A stretch of DNA of 64,000 nt from Solea solea (lineage: Eukaryota > Chordata > Actinopteri > Pleuronectiformes > Soleidae), in contig NC_081154.1 in NCBI RefSeq assembly GCF_958295425.1, positions 2,424,890 to 2,488,889 on the forward strand, in the 5' to 3' direction. Of the stretch, positions 46,900 to 58,046 are shown one piece after another. Below the pieces are notes generated by a model. It searched no databases, had not been told where the DNA came from, and worked only from the letters and a program-made list of their open reading frames with translations. The translations under genes were made by a program, and so were the position numbers. How positions within the stretch are numbered: the stretch's first letter is position 1; every line of letters begins with the position of its first letter.

Positions 46900-49800
46900 A
46901 TGGAGAGACAGGAATATTACGATTCTATCATGGACCGAAACAAGCGCATCACGTGGCAGGACGACTGCTATGTGGATCTTCAGTCTACGACCAGCTCACT
47001 CCCGTCACAAGCAGAAACAGAAGGTACTTGGTTTATTTTTCTGGTAACAAAAAGTTTTTTACATCATTCCCAACATTACAAAGCTTCTGGGTGAGAAGGT
47101 TCTGGTCTAATCTTGGTTTGATGGTGTCCTGGCTGATAGATCTTGGCTGGATCCAAAGGCATCAGGACCAGCTTCAACGCTTCACTACGACCTCCTTGCT
47201 GGAGCAGATGTTAATCCACCTGAGAAAGGTGGATGTGCTGAGTTCAGCCGAGGAGGCCAAGATCAAGGAGGCGGGCCGACTGCGGGACCAGGTCAACATT
47301 CTCACAACTGTTGTCATGAGCAAGGACACTCGTGGCTCTGACACCCTTCAGGCTTTTATAGAGAGCTCCGATTCTCTGGTGGCTCAGCTCATCCTCAACC
47401 ACGGTAAGGAGTGTTCTTTCAAAACAGTGTTTCCCAATCATGGTCCTCGGAGACCCCTGTCTTTTATGTTTTAGATGTTGCCCTGCTCTAACACACCTGA
47501 TTTGAATCAGGTGTTTTGTAGCAGAGCAACATCCCAAACATCCAAGGCAGTGGTCCCCAAGGACCAGGATCAGAAAACACGATGTTTTCGAGGATGAAGC
47601 AATGTGATCTACAGAGTAGTGGTTTGATTCCTCAATTCTTATTTTCACCAAGACCCTGATTCCCACTTGGCTCTTCAAGAGTGTTGTGAAAATGTAGTTT
47701 TCTTATGTCACACCTTGGACTTTTCTCTTACTCCAGATTGCATGGTGAAGGAGCACAAAGAAATGCTTTTACAGCGATATGAGCAGTGCAGAGACAGAGA
47801 TTCGGTCAGCTGCTCCAAACTCGACGTCTCCTCAAGAGCCTTACTTCTGGTCGATGGACTTTCTGACCTTCAGCAAAAGGAACATGACCTGATGCAGGTG
47901 GGGGCAACTCGAGGAAGGAAAAGAAATCACCTCAGACAACTGGGGCTGGCCAAACTACTGGAGCCACTGACCAGGGTCAGTTTGCCTCCAAGGGTCTCCC
48001 TCACCGTTGGAGTCGCTGGTATCGGAAAGACTATCTGCGTCCGACACTTCATCGGCCAGTGGAGCCAGGGAGCCATATGTACAGACGTGAGCTTCGTCTT
48101 ACCCTTTACCTTCAGTGAGCTGAACTCACTGGAGAAGGTTTCAGCTGAAAAATTGGTGAAAATGGCTTTTCCTCACTTAATAGATCCCAGTCTGATCTTG
48201 AGCAGCTCTTGCCGGACCCTTTTCATTCTTGATGGTTTGGACGAATTCCAACGCACCTTGAATTTCTCCGACGCAGTGCCCTGCAACGATCCGAAGAAAG
48301 AAGTTTCCATCGATGACTTACTTACAAACATAATCCGGGGGAATCTGCTCCCTGATGTGGCAGTGTGGGTAACTTCCAGGCCAGGAGTGGCCTCGCTCAT
48401 CCCTGGAGGACTCGTGGACAGGGTGACTGAGATCCCAGGATTCAGCCCAAGGGATATTCAGGACTTTCTAAACCACCATTTCCCCGAGATGGATTTTGCC
48501 AGGAAAATATTGGCATACTTGGAAGCCCATAAGAACTTGATGGTGTTGTGCTACATACCATGCATCTGCTGGATTGTAGCTGATACTCTCATGTACATCA
48601 TGCAGAGTGGAACACAGGAAAGCCTTCCAAGGACCTACACTGAGCTCTACGCACATTTCTGTTCCATGAAGGCAGAAGTAGGCGAACCAAGAGGGCGGGA
48701 GCCTGTGAAAATGGAGCAACTTCACGGGAGCAATAGGAAACTGCTGGGGAATCTCGGACGACTGGCATTTTATGGACTCCTCAAACACAGGTACACCTTC
48801 AGTGAGCAGGATCTCAGGGCCTATGGGATAGATCTTCTGCTAACTCAAAGCAGTCTTGGTGCGGGGGTTCTTGTTCGAGAGGAGTCGGCTGTATGCACGA
48901 CATACAAATTCATTCATCTGAGTTTGCAGGAGTTCCTCGCAGCCACATTCTACCATATCTCGTCCAAGCGGGCAATCTTTGACTTGTTCTCAGAAAGCAG
49001 TATGTCGTGGCCAAAGATTGGTTTCCAGAACCATTTCAGAAGTGCCGTGCAGCACGCACAGCAAGCGGAAGATGGACATTTGGATGTGTTTGTGCGCTTC
49101 CTCACGGGCCTTTTGTGCCCAGCGACACTGAGAAGTCTTGCTGGCCTTTTGTCCCTTGGAAAAGATGACGGCAATCAGAAGGCCTGGGCAGCAGGGTTTC
49201 TGCAAGGCCTGTTGGTCAGTGGGGGTGCAGTGGTGTCCCTGCGTACAATCAACCTGGCGTACTGCTTACAGGAGCTGCAGCACACGGAGTTGTTGCGGAG
49301 TGTGGAGGAGGATCTGCGGCTTGGCAGCCTTGGAGGGAAGTTGTCGCGGGCTCAGTGCGTCGTGCTGGGATACCTGTTGCATGTGTCTCCAGAGTGCAGT
49401 GAACACACCAACTTAACAGGCTCTCTGAATTACACCACAGTGAAATGTTTGCTTCCACAGTTGCTGTACTGCAGCCATCTCAGGTGAGCGCCCCGCGGCA
49501 TTGCACCTAATAAATGAAACTTCAGGGTGAAAATTAAAGGGTGAATTTGGGATTTTCTCCTATTTTCTACAGGTTAGAGAATAACCATTTCAAAGATGAT
49601 GTCATGGAATTGCTGGGAAGCCTCCTGAGTGCCAAAGATTGCCATATTCACAAGTTAAGGTAGGAGATGGCACAGATATGTCTACTCCTTTACTTACTGC
49701 CTAAAAAGTTGCCTGACTGTTTTGCAGTTTGTACAACGTCATTTAGACCTCATTTATTCACCACTCAGTTTGGCAGATAACGCTGTCAGCAACAAAGGAG

Positions 49801-52800
49801 CCAAAGCGCTGAGTCGAGCTCTCCTGGTGAACCGAACACTAACATCGCTCAAGTGAGATCTATATTATACTTTTATTATTATGTATATAATGTTATGTAA
49901 TAACATCTTATTTCTGTTGTTATGACCAAGTAAGATCTCGGTCATAACAATGGGAATGTAAGGGAGGAGTCAAACATGTGTACTACTGTACATACTGTTC
50001 TGTAATATGAAGTGTTACCTTGCAAACTATTTTATTTTGAGAGGTGAGGTGAGAACGCTGAACTCAGCACTTTTGTGTCTAACAGTTTTTTTTAATGTCC
50101 ATAATTTTATAATCAGTGTACATTTATATCAGATTTTGGTGATTATTTTTGCATAAATTGTAACAGCAAGATTCTGACAATATTTGGGAGTGGAATAGTT
50201 TATTTGTGCTCGCTTCATATGATATATGCGTATATTGTGCTTTGGATTGTGTACACATTTTTATATCATCTATAATCATCTGTTTATAATTCAGTCTCCA
50301 AAACAACAACATCGGCTCTAAAGGTGCAAAGTTCTTGGCAGAAGCTCTGAAAATGAATCAAGTGCTGGTATCGATCAAGTGAGTGCAATCTGCTGCACAT
50401 TTGTACACACTTGCACACACTTGCACACACTTGCACACACTTGTTGTGCTTCAACTGCCCAGTTTCCTGAACTCTTCCTCAGCTTTCAGAACAACTCCAT
50501 TGAAGAGGAGGGCGCCCAGGCGCTCGCAGAAGTGCTGCAGTGCAACCGCAAACTGGTCTCTCTGAAGTGAGTTTACTCCAAGCTTTTGTATATTACATGT
50601 GGAACTTAATATTCAGTACATTATTCTTTCATTCATGTTCTCTTTCAGTCTGAGGAAGAACACAGTCGGCGCAGGAGGAGCCAAAAGAATCGCAAATGCG
50701 CTGAAGATGAACCAAACGCTCACAAACCTCATGTGATTCCATTTTACTAATATTTATCATCCAGTATAACAGCGCAGTTACATGCGTGTGTGGTAGCATG
50801 TTGCCGCTTTAACCCTATAGACTGCACTGGGGTGACATTATTATATGATTCATTAGCTTTTCTTTTATTCTTTTACAGTCTTTGTAGCAACCACCTCGGG
50901 GACAAAGGAACGATGGCTCTGGCGGAGGCTTTGACGTTTAACCACACGCTTCTCTCGCTTCAGTGAGTGAAGTGCATCGTCACCCCCCCACCACTTTCCT
51001 TTAAAAATACATTTTTAAACAAAGGTTCACATTGTGTTGAGCAGAATCATTACAGGTGTTTTTTAATCTTTTTTTTGCAGACTTCAGAGTAACTCAATCA
51101 GCAACAGAGGGATGACTGCCTTAACCAGTGCACTCAGACTCAACCACGGTCTTGTCTCCTTGAAGTGCGTATCAAAGCCTGTGAGCCTGGTATTTTTGAC
51201 AGCGGTAACTTAAGATGAAAGGATTGATGCAGCTCACTGTTGTATTTCTAGTCAATATAGAGAGACACAAGATACGAGGTGACGTTTGACAGTGGAAGTG
51301 ATCAATGAGCTTCTTTCCTGTCGTTAATTTACAGTTAGGTAGACAAAAAGAAATGATTAGAATTTGAATAAGTCAATGTCGCTAATATTTTGTATCCACT
51401 TACAAAACAACAAGAATACTGATAGTGACACTTCACCATGAGATGATTTTCTGTCAGGATGATTGAACAAAATCTTCTCTTCACACTTAGCACTTATGTT
51501 TATTTATTCATTCATTTGTTTTCAATCTGGAAAGTCTAAGGGAGAACTCAATCGGAGTGGAAGGAGCAAAGAGTATGGCACATGCTCTCCATGAGAACAA
51601 CTCTCTACAAGACCTCGAGTGAGTCCTTCATTATTCACAGATGAATAAACTCATCAGTGTATACATATACTGTATGTATACATACATGAATGTGTGTTTG
51701 TGTGCATCTCAGTCTTACAGCCAACCTGCTGCACGATGAAGGCGTTCAAGCTATAGCTGGTGCAATCAAGTTTAATCAAGGCCTCACCTCTTTGCAGTAA
51801 GTGAGGCTTGTAATTCAGAAGCATGCACTTGGAAGAAAAAAGGTTTCCATGTTTCCTGCGAGTCACAGCACAGTAGTAGCTACAAATCTCTGAATGTAGG
51901 TCAAGTTTTAATCGAGTCGTTTGCGTCTCTATAGCTGTTTAGCGTTTGTTTCCCTACTTGCTCATCCTGTTTCACGTCTTCCGACCGCGTTCCCACCGCT
52001 TGTATCCAGTTAAAGCCAAGACAGTAGACGTCAGTATGTCGTCAGAGATCAAGGAAACATTTAGTGACTTCACTGATTCTCTGATTATGTTTTGGTTTGG
52101 CGTTTGTGGTCCGTTGGTTTTCACCCAATAATGCAGCTCGTACCATTTCCATATCCAGGTTCCCAAAAAAACACAATGAGCTGCCACTATGGGTCAGAAA
52201 TGCAGAACATTACCAAAAAGCCTCACTACCCCTCTCAAAAACGTCTCAACCAGAGGAGAAGCAAAAACGAGGGTCTGCACTAAAAATGCGTTAAAACATA
52301 CAGTAGATGGCTAAAAGCAGAGAGGAAGCTGAGGACAAACAGTGCCAGAGTGGATTATTCCTCAACATAATCGTTATTTTCCACTGCTGTGACTCACTTT
52401 CAGTTGAAATGTTTGCCTATTGCTGATGTAGACGCTGGAAATGTAACCAAATAGGTTTGCTTCTTATTAAAATAATGTGCAAGTGCAGTCCACGCTCTGT
52501 TCTTCTTTAATTTAACACAAAGATCTGCTCAAAATGTACCTCAACACTCTGATTTGTATCCCTTTCTCTTTTTAGTCTCCAGTGGAATTTCATCAAGTCC
52601 AGTGCTACGAAGGCTCTGGCTCAGGCTCTGCTCTCTAACACAACACTGCAGCTCTTGGAGTAAGGCCACAGCTCACTCACACAGACACTTCAGATTCAGC
52701 GTTATCCCTCACCCCTTTCACACCATCTCTTTGCTCAGCAATTACATTGATTTCCACCCTAAATGTCAATGCAGTCTTCTCTAAGTGAACTGCGCCCTGA

Positions 52801-55526
52801 GATTACTGTCTCTGGTTTGGTGGTTATGTGTCACGTGAAATGATCTATAATGGGTTTGTGATGTCATGTATAATTGGCACCACGTCTGTTTGTCTGTTTG
52901 CAGTCTACAGGAAAACGCCGTAGGGAACGAAGGTGTCATTTTTCTTGCGGAAGCCCTGAAGACCAACACATCTCTTCGTGCCTTATGGTTGGATTTGGTC
53001 CTGTGCACATGCCTGAGACATAAGCTACACTCACATAAAACATGTGCTTATTGTTTTCACTCTTGCTCACTTTTGTCTTGTAGTATCCAGGGAGTCTCAG
53101 CGGGAACAAGTGGTGTCATCGCCATGGCGGACGCTCTCACGACCAATCAAACCCTGCAGACTTTAGAGTGAGTACGAGCATTTCATATACGAGTGCCTTC
53201 AGAGACAGGTAACCACAAAGCAGTCATCAGAATCATGGAATAGTCAAATTATAATCTGATAACCATCTTATTTCCACCCTGCTGAGAACGACTGCTTTTC
53301 TTTGCAGTTACAATTGATTATAAACAGGCATACATGTTAATGTTATTAGAGTGCCTGCTCCAGCAAGGCCCACCACTGAGAACGTGAGTACTCATTGGTT
53401 TGCATTGTGGAGCAAGCATCTATTGTTATTCTTCTTCTTCTTCTTCTGATTCCTCTTCGCGTAACTGGCACGTAACTCGTCCACATACACATGAATGTGA
53501 AACGATCGAAAAAATGGTCAGAACCAAGCCCACTTTGGAGCCTCACAGTGTGGTCACACTTTAACGCAGAGACGTGGTTGAAAATGCCAACACTTCACAA
53601 GACTTGGGACTTTTCTCACCTAAGGGAAAGTTTTGATACATATTACAGTTTTTAAACAATCGCAGTTTACGTTTTGTACTATTTTCGATTTTATAATGAG
53701 TGTGCGTGGGGTGCGTGGGCGTCAACCTACAGTGGCACAGTACAGAGATGCAGAAAAATAATCACAAAACTCTCCAAACAAACTCTTCTCCTGCTCACAA
53801 TTTCCAACCTACACAGACATTTTTTTACATAAAAAATGTAGCTATGGTTGTTGTCTAACTCTAGGTGTTGTTTTCATTTTCATATGACTTTTTTAAATCA
53901 CCTAAAAGTGCAGAGACTTTTGGTCAACCTCCCATTGACTCCCATGTTAAAACTCTTCTTTGGGGGTTTTCAAAAGTGAAGATGAGGGTGATTTTAAAAC
54001 TGTCATTTCTTTGTCAATTCACCCCAATTTTTCACAAATTTAGATGTGGGAGCTCCTGAAAGCCTCCTGATGCTCACAAACCAAAAAATGTGTCTCAGCC
54101 GTTGTTGAAATATGACAACTTTAAGGCGCAGGTGTTTGAGCAGGTGTGACATGTTAGGACAGGTGCAGGTCATCAAGGAGGACAGGAAGTGAAGAGACCT
54201 GAAACGAGACGAGGTGTGGGTTTCAAAATAAAACAGGAAGTGCAAATCTATATGTGTAAAAGAGGAAATAAAAAGGTAATAATTCGACTAAACTGGAGTT
54301 TGAAACCCCTGTGGTCCTGATTCTGGATTGGGGGACGTTTAGAAGGTCTTTGGATGATTTATTTCAAATAAATTGTAACATGAATTGGGAGCCAGTGAAG
54401 AGGAACTAAAACAGTGTGTAATATTCTTCATAGAGAATCGCTGCTGCATACATCTGTGTCTGTAATATATATATAGGGGAGACTGGGGTAAGTTGAGCCA
54501 AAGGGTAAGTTGAGCCACCCCTTGTTGCTAGGAAACGGTAAAAAACATTGATCATGTGACCAAATATTTAGGAGAAAGGCATCATTTAATGGAGTCTGTG
54601 AAGGTAAGAACCACATGGGTAAAGTGGTTAGACATTTATTTCCAAAAAAACATTTTTCACTCTTGAAAGTGAATTAAGTCTTTCATACGTTTCATTAGAA
54701 TTGTGTTTAGACCAAAACAGATCATTTTAAATGTGTTTTATACATCAATTGTGGATCTATGTGCTACAACACGAGGTCATAAACCTAGCATAAAAGTGCA
54801 CCATTTTAGCTGTGGGGACTAATGAAGTCGAAATGGTAGCTCTGGGGTAAGTTGAGCCACTGGTATTTTAGCTGTAGCCTATATGTCTTAAATATTAAAT
54901 CAAGATTCTACATTTGTATGAGTGGAGATCAATGCCTCGTGAGCGCAACACAAGCAGGGGAGCCACCACTGATGTTCTTGAAAGAGCCACCAGTGAAGTG
55001 AGAGAAGGGAAGTCTATTGGAGCAGCAGCAGAGGATGCCAAAATAGACAGAATGACACTGAAGAGAAACATTAACAAAAAAGAAAATGTACCTTTGACAA
55101 AGACAGGCTATGATGGAGTAGCAGAGGCTAAAAGGATTCTCTCATGGAGTCTGAACCTGACAAACATTATGTATAATAAACAAAAATACACATGAATGTG
55201 AAGAAGTGGCTGGGGGGGGGGGATAGGCATACGGCTCAACTTACCCCGCTCCTATGCTCAACTTACCCCATACACGGGGTAAGTTGTGCCACGAGACCAT
55301 GCTTTATTATGGAAACAGTTATGTTTACACTCATTCTGTTTGTTTGAACGGATGCACAACATCCTGAAATATATGCAGATATATTAGTTAGTGACAAAAC
55401 TATGATTGCCTTGATGTAGTGATCCTAACTATGAAAAATGGCTCATCTTACCCCAGTCTCCCCTAATTGCTATGATGGGTGTGAGCATGTTATTGTTGTT
55501 GCACTGTAAACAACGTGTTATCTTCC

Positions 55527-55564
<38 letters not shown>

Positions 55565-56162
55565 AGTCTACGTGGGAACACTGCAGGAATGGAGGGAGCA
55601 AAGGCTCTGGCTAATGCGATGAAAAGCAACCGGAGTCTCAAGTCTCTGAAGTGAGTGCTTTTCAATTAGCAATTGTAACAACAATTAAATGCCAGTGACC
55701 CATACTTTCTTCAAATTAAGGGTTAAAATAATGACTAACGATGTATAATAAGTGTATGCTGTATGGTGTTTGTTATAATATAGGCTGGATATCTGGCCAT
55801 GGGGGCTTTGAAGCACACAAACAGCTGAATCTGAGTTGTGTATGAGTATAAATGCACAGTGAAGAGAATAAAAAGTCTGTGTGTGTGTGTGTGTGTGTGT
55901 GTCGTTAGTCTCCAGGAGAACTCTCTGGGCATGGACGGAGCCATATTCATCGCAACCGCGTTGAAGGCCAACCACCAGATGACATACATCAAGTGAGTTG
56001 CTCGGTGTACGCGTACGTTTCTTTTCTGTTGTGTGCAAGATTTTCAAGGACGACGTCACCTGCTTGTGAAGTTTGCAGGGAAATGGCATCGGAGAATCTG
56101 GGGCAAAGGTGATATCGGACGCCATCAGAGCCAACGCGCCGGGCTGCGTGGTCGACATCTGA
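46900..56162 (+). CDS. nlrc3: NLRC3, NOD-like receptor with CARD-like, NACHT and LRR domains
   Basis: Eighteen exons: 46900-47023, 47140-47403, 47737-49483, 49573-49659, 49769-49852, 50295-50378, 50483-50566, 50649-50732, 50879-50962, 51081-51164, 51535-51618, 51713-51796, 52576-52659, 52904-52987, 53084-53167, 55567-55650, 55909-55992, 56072-56162. Total 3405 nt: 1134 residues and TGA, all phases consistent. Order: N-terminal tail, CARD-like helices (about 45-128), NACHT with Walker A GVAGIGKT (221-228), Walker B LFILDGLDE (291-299), sensor VTSRP, and winged-helix FIHLSLQEFLAA; then LRRs from about 712. Human NLRC3, a cytosolic negative regulator of TRAF6/NF-kB, STING and PI3K-mTOR signalling in mammals, matches segment for segment (LLHDEGVQAIAGAI, LQENSLGMDGAIFIATAL, near-identical C terminus), and every LRR unit has a partner. 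This makes it the true ortholog and not one of the expanded fish NLRC3-like genes. The start of exon 3 could be earlier (47671 region), the one uncertain junction. Confidence 0.93.
47140..47403 (+). CDS. nlrc3: nlrc3 exon 2, CARD-like domain
   Basis: Acceptor ggctgatag at 47139, donor gtaagg at 47404. It reads RHQDQLQRFTTTSLLEQMLI, LRKVDVLSSAEEAKIKEAG, RLRDQVNILTTVVMSKDTRG and SDTLQAFIESSDSLVAQLIL. The spacing of hydrophobic residues, the LSSAEEAKI turn and the final LI-rich helix are those of a CARD. The N terminus of human NLRC3 is usually described as an atypical CARD, so the fish version seems to keep a clearer one. This is an inference by pattern. Confidence 0.8.
47426..47582 (+). mobile_element. 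hAT-like MITE in nlrc3 intron 2
   Basis: The left end cagtgtttcccaatcatggt plus cctcgg and the right end, reversed (gtgttttctgatcctggtcc), are imperfect terminal inverted repeats. The centre is the palindrome cacacctgatttgaatcagg plus tg. A decayed copy of this family is at 20763-20885. No coding content. Confidence 0.75.
47737..49483 (+). CDS. nlrc3: nlrc3 exon 3, NACHT domain and linker
   Basis: Acceptor tctcttactccag at 47736, donor cag|gtgagc at 49484; phases 1 in and 2 out. The single 1.75-kb exon carries the whole ATPase: HKEMLLQRYEQC helix, LLLVDGLSDLQQKEHDLMQV (the conserved entry seen in human NLRC3), Walker A, DPKKEVSIDDLLTNIIRGNL, VTSRPGVASLIPGGLVDRVT, SMSWPKIGFQNHFRSAVQHA, ELQHTELLRSVEED, and LLPQLLYCSHLR at the LRR boundary. 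Frame is open from 47667, so an earlier acceptor after tttcaccaag (47654 area) would add about 27 residues; the pyrimidine-rich acceptor is preferred. Confidence 0.9.
49573..56162 (+). CDS. nlrc3: nlrc3 LRR exon array
   Basis: After an 87-nt boundary exon (49573-49659) come thirteen exons of exactly 84 nt (28 residues), all splitting the same Asn/Asp/His codon in phase 2, followed by the 91-nt terminal exon. Each unit follows the pattern L-LQ-N-IG-EGA-ALAEAL--N--L. Any one exon can be lost or repeated without changing the frame. The donor of exon 14 (ttatg|gttgga) is weak, and exons 16 and 17 have TG repeats upstream. Confidence 0.92.
50384..50445. repeat. 12-bp CACTTGCACACA tandem
   Basis: About four copies of cacttgcacaca just after the donor of nlrc3 exon 6, filling most of the 104-nt intron. 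Confidence 0.85.
53340..54250. repeat. Interspersed repeat in the long nlrc3 intron
   Basis: Phrases ttattcttcttcttcttctt, ctaggtgttgttttcatttt, catatgacttttttaaatca and aaaactcttctttgggggtt are familiar from fish intergenic repeats. The class and the exact limits are not certain, and the interval may hold more than one element. Confidence 0.5.
54476..55463 (+). mobile_element. 988-bp TA-flanked DNA transposon, pogo-like
   Basis: Left end TA|ggggagactggggtaag and right end cttaccccagtctcccc|TA: 17-bp perfect terminal inverted repeats with TA on both sides, the target duplication of the Tc1/mariner/pogo superfamily. The motif ggggtaagttgagcc or a close variant occurs at 54485, 54503, 54844 and 55276 and inverted at 55234 and 55256, so the element has many subterminal repeats. 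It encodes only an N-terminal DNA-binding remnant (54914-55195). It sits in the nlrc3 intron between exons 15 and 16, same strand as that remnant. Confidence 0.88.
54914..55195 (+). pseudogene. Remnant of a pogo-type transposase (DNA-binding end only)
   Basis: The first Met of the frame is at 54914; the likely original start is the Met at 54932 (MPRERNTSRGATT). It continues VLERATSEVREGKSIGAAA, DAKIDRMTLKRNINKK and TGYDGVAEAKRILS, the pattern of the psq/CENP-B-type helix-turn-helix that opens pogo-like transposases. After about 90 residues it leaves that pattern and stops. The whole DDE catalytic part is missing, so the copy could only be moved by a transposase from elsewhere. Confidence 0.8.
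55529..55566 (+). promoter_or_regulatory. nlrc3: TG repeat forming the acceptor region of nlrc3 exon 16
   Basis: About 17 TG units run to 55563 and are followed at once by cag and the exon. There is no pyrimidine tract. TG repeats at acceptors are known in CFTR exon 9, where TDP-43 binds the UG tract and promotes exon skipping. Confidence 0.75.
55878..55908 (+). promoter_or_regulatory. nlrc3: TG repeat forming the acceptor region of nlrc3 exon 17
   Basis: About 12 TG units (55878-55902) followed by cgttag and the exon at 55909. Again no pyrimidine tract of normal length. Exon 17 is 84 nt and frame-neutral. Confidence 0.75.
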
Positions 56163-56310
56163 CCGAGGACGAGGACATGTCTGGAAATGTCATGTAAATG
56201 ATGGTCTTGTCATGTATATTTCTTTTTCTTGTTATTAAATTATGTCCTCAAGAAGCAGTTAGATATTCAATCTGTACATTATACCCAAGTACATCTATAT
56301 ATAATAAATA
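56163..56310 (+). terminator. nlrc3: Short 3' UTR and poly(A) signals of nlrc3
   Basis: After TGA (56160-56162), candidate signals are ATTAAA at 56234-56239 and AATAAA at 56303-56308. Both are close, giving a 3' UTR of roughly 100-170 nt. Which is used cannot be seen. Confidence 0.5.
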
Positions 56311-57120
56311 TACATATGAAATTGATAAAAGTGACTTTTTCCTTAAGAAATCCATTAAAAATGATTCATGGAATTCATGAGAAGATTTACGAGGTGATGA
56401 ATGTTTTATGAGAGCAAAACATTGTGGTTATATTTTTTCCATATTTGAAAGGAGTCGTTGGCAGTGCAGAGATCTAACTTTCTAATGACTAATTACTTTC
56501 TAATTACTCTGCCACGCTGACGCCTTTGTGTCCCGTCAGACGTTTGAGGAAATCAGCCGCCGAGCTTATAAACGAGTGACAAAGAAAAGGAAACGTTTTC
56601 TGTCGTCGCAGTCCTGATTGAGTTTATTGTACGCGGCAAAACCCGGGTGGAGATGCACGTAGATACGTTTGTGGAATTGATCCTGGCGTCAATCGATATC
56701 CTCCTAACAAGCTTGTGAATATACAGCTTTGTCACTAACTGCATAGACACGTGTGTCTATGCATGGAAATGTCGTTTATTTTGACTCCAGCGGTACAATC
56801 TTCTGTTATTCTGTCATCCAACACCTCGTCTTAACCTCTGACCCAAAACCTCCCATTCGGGGCTTTAGTTGTGGATTGGACAAGCTGTTAGATGTCTTTA
56901 GTCTGAGATTGTCTCCAAAGCCTGAGACACACACACATACACACTTACCGTCCTTGGATGGCCTCTGGTGTCAGGGGTGTGGGGGGGATTCTTCACTTCC
57001 TTTAGTGGCGACATACACATGTACATCATGCATGCACATTAATCATTCATCCATCATCACCATGAGTTATTCCTCACGTTAGTCTTTTAGAGTCGGACAC
57101 ATTCAAACTGAAATGTTTTA
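56311..57120. other. No gene seen
   Basis: Intergenic DNA after nlrc3; a G run around 56986-56992 and no supported exon. Confidence 0.55.
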
Positions 57121-57425
57121 TAAATCAGATGCACACGGTTTGTGGTTTGCACTGGTGCTATAGACCCCGGGTCCGCGACCCAGTTGGAACACAAGGGTCT
57201 TTCAATACGTGGAGTTTGCATATTCTGCCCGTGTGTGCGTGGGTTTTCTCCGGATTTGGGGATTAGGTGAATTGGACACTCAGGTGTGAGTGTGAGAGTG
57301 AATGCTTGTTTGTCTCTATGTGTGTGGCCCTGTGATGGACTGGCGACCGGTCCAGGGTGTGGACAGGTCGCCCCCCCCCGTAAATCCTCATGTGGAGGAT
57401 AAAGTGGTAGACGATGAATGGATGG
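57121..57425 (+). mobile_element. tRNA-derived SINE, degraded head
   Basis: Damaged B-box region (cccgggtccgcgacccagtt), then ggagtttgcatattctgccc, aattggacactcaggtgtga, cctgtgatggactggcgacc, and the tail ggataaagtggtagacgatg followed by aatggatgg. It is more complete in the body than the copy at 30838-31150 but has a weaker promoter. Confidence 0.8.
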
Positions 57426-58046
57426 AATAATAATCCAGGATGCAGATGCCAGAATCAACAGAATCAAAAGGTCTATGCAAAACAAGTCCAAAAGAAGCAA
57501 CGTGGCTCTTCAAAATAAATAAATGAAAGCCCAAAACAGGCGACCATATCTACAATGTGTAAGAGAGTCAACTTGTTCACACAGTTGTTCACAGTCAACT
57601 TTATTTTTGCATTTCATAATCAACCATCAACATTGCAATTTAACTGAAACTCAAAACAGTACAGTAACAGTACAGTAGCCAGTTGAGCCTTCCAGCCTTT
57701 GGCTTCATTGGTTTGGAAAGTCACATTATTCTGCACCTGTACTGAAAGATCATGTGCAGCAGACCTCATGCACAGTCATTGTGTCATTGTGTCATTGTCA
57801 TTCACACTTCAAGAATCTGCAGCAGCCTGCCTTTGACTCGTCTCCCACTTGAGGTCAGATCCATCTTTTAAGCCACTGTCATTCTCCCACTCCTTATTAT
57901 ATTTTATCCCGTATTTCGCCCACGTATTCCCAGGCATTTTACTTGTCTGTCACCTGTGTGCTTGTGTGTGTGTGTGTGTTTGTGTGTGTTTGAGATGAGG
58001 CGGGAACGCCGGGGAACCGTGAGAGCATCAGGAGGAGCGGTTCATA
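57426..58046. other. No gene; short repeats
   Basis: Short tandem of cattgtgt near 57776-57797 and a TG tract at 57963-57989. No exon. Confidence 0.55.

Noticed and set aside
47244..47678. Minus-strand frame across nlrc3 exon 2 and intron 2
   Set aside because: Shadow of the CARD exon plus the MITE; no domain.
51946..52290. Possible extra nlrc3 exon in intron 12
   Set aside because: Open frames here do not fit the LRR pattern, and exons 12 and 13 join in phase without it.
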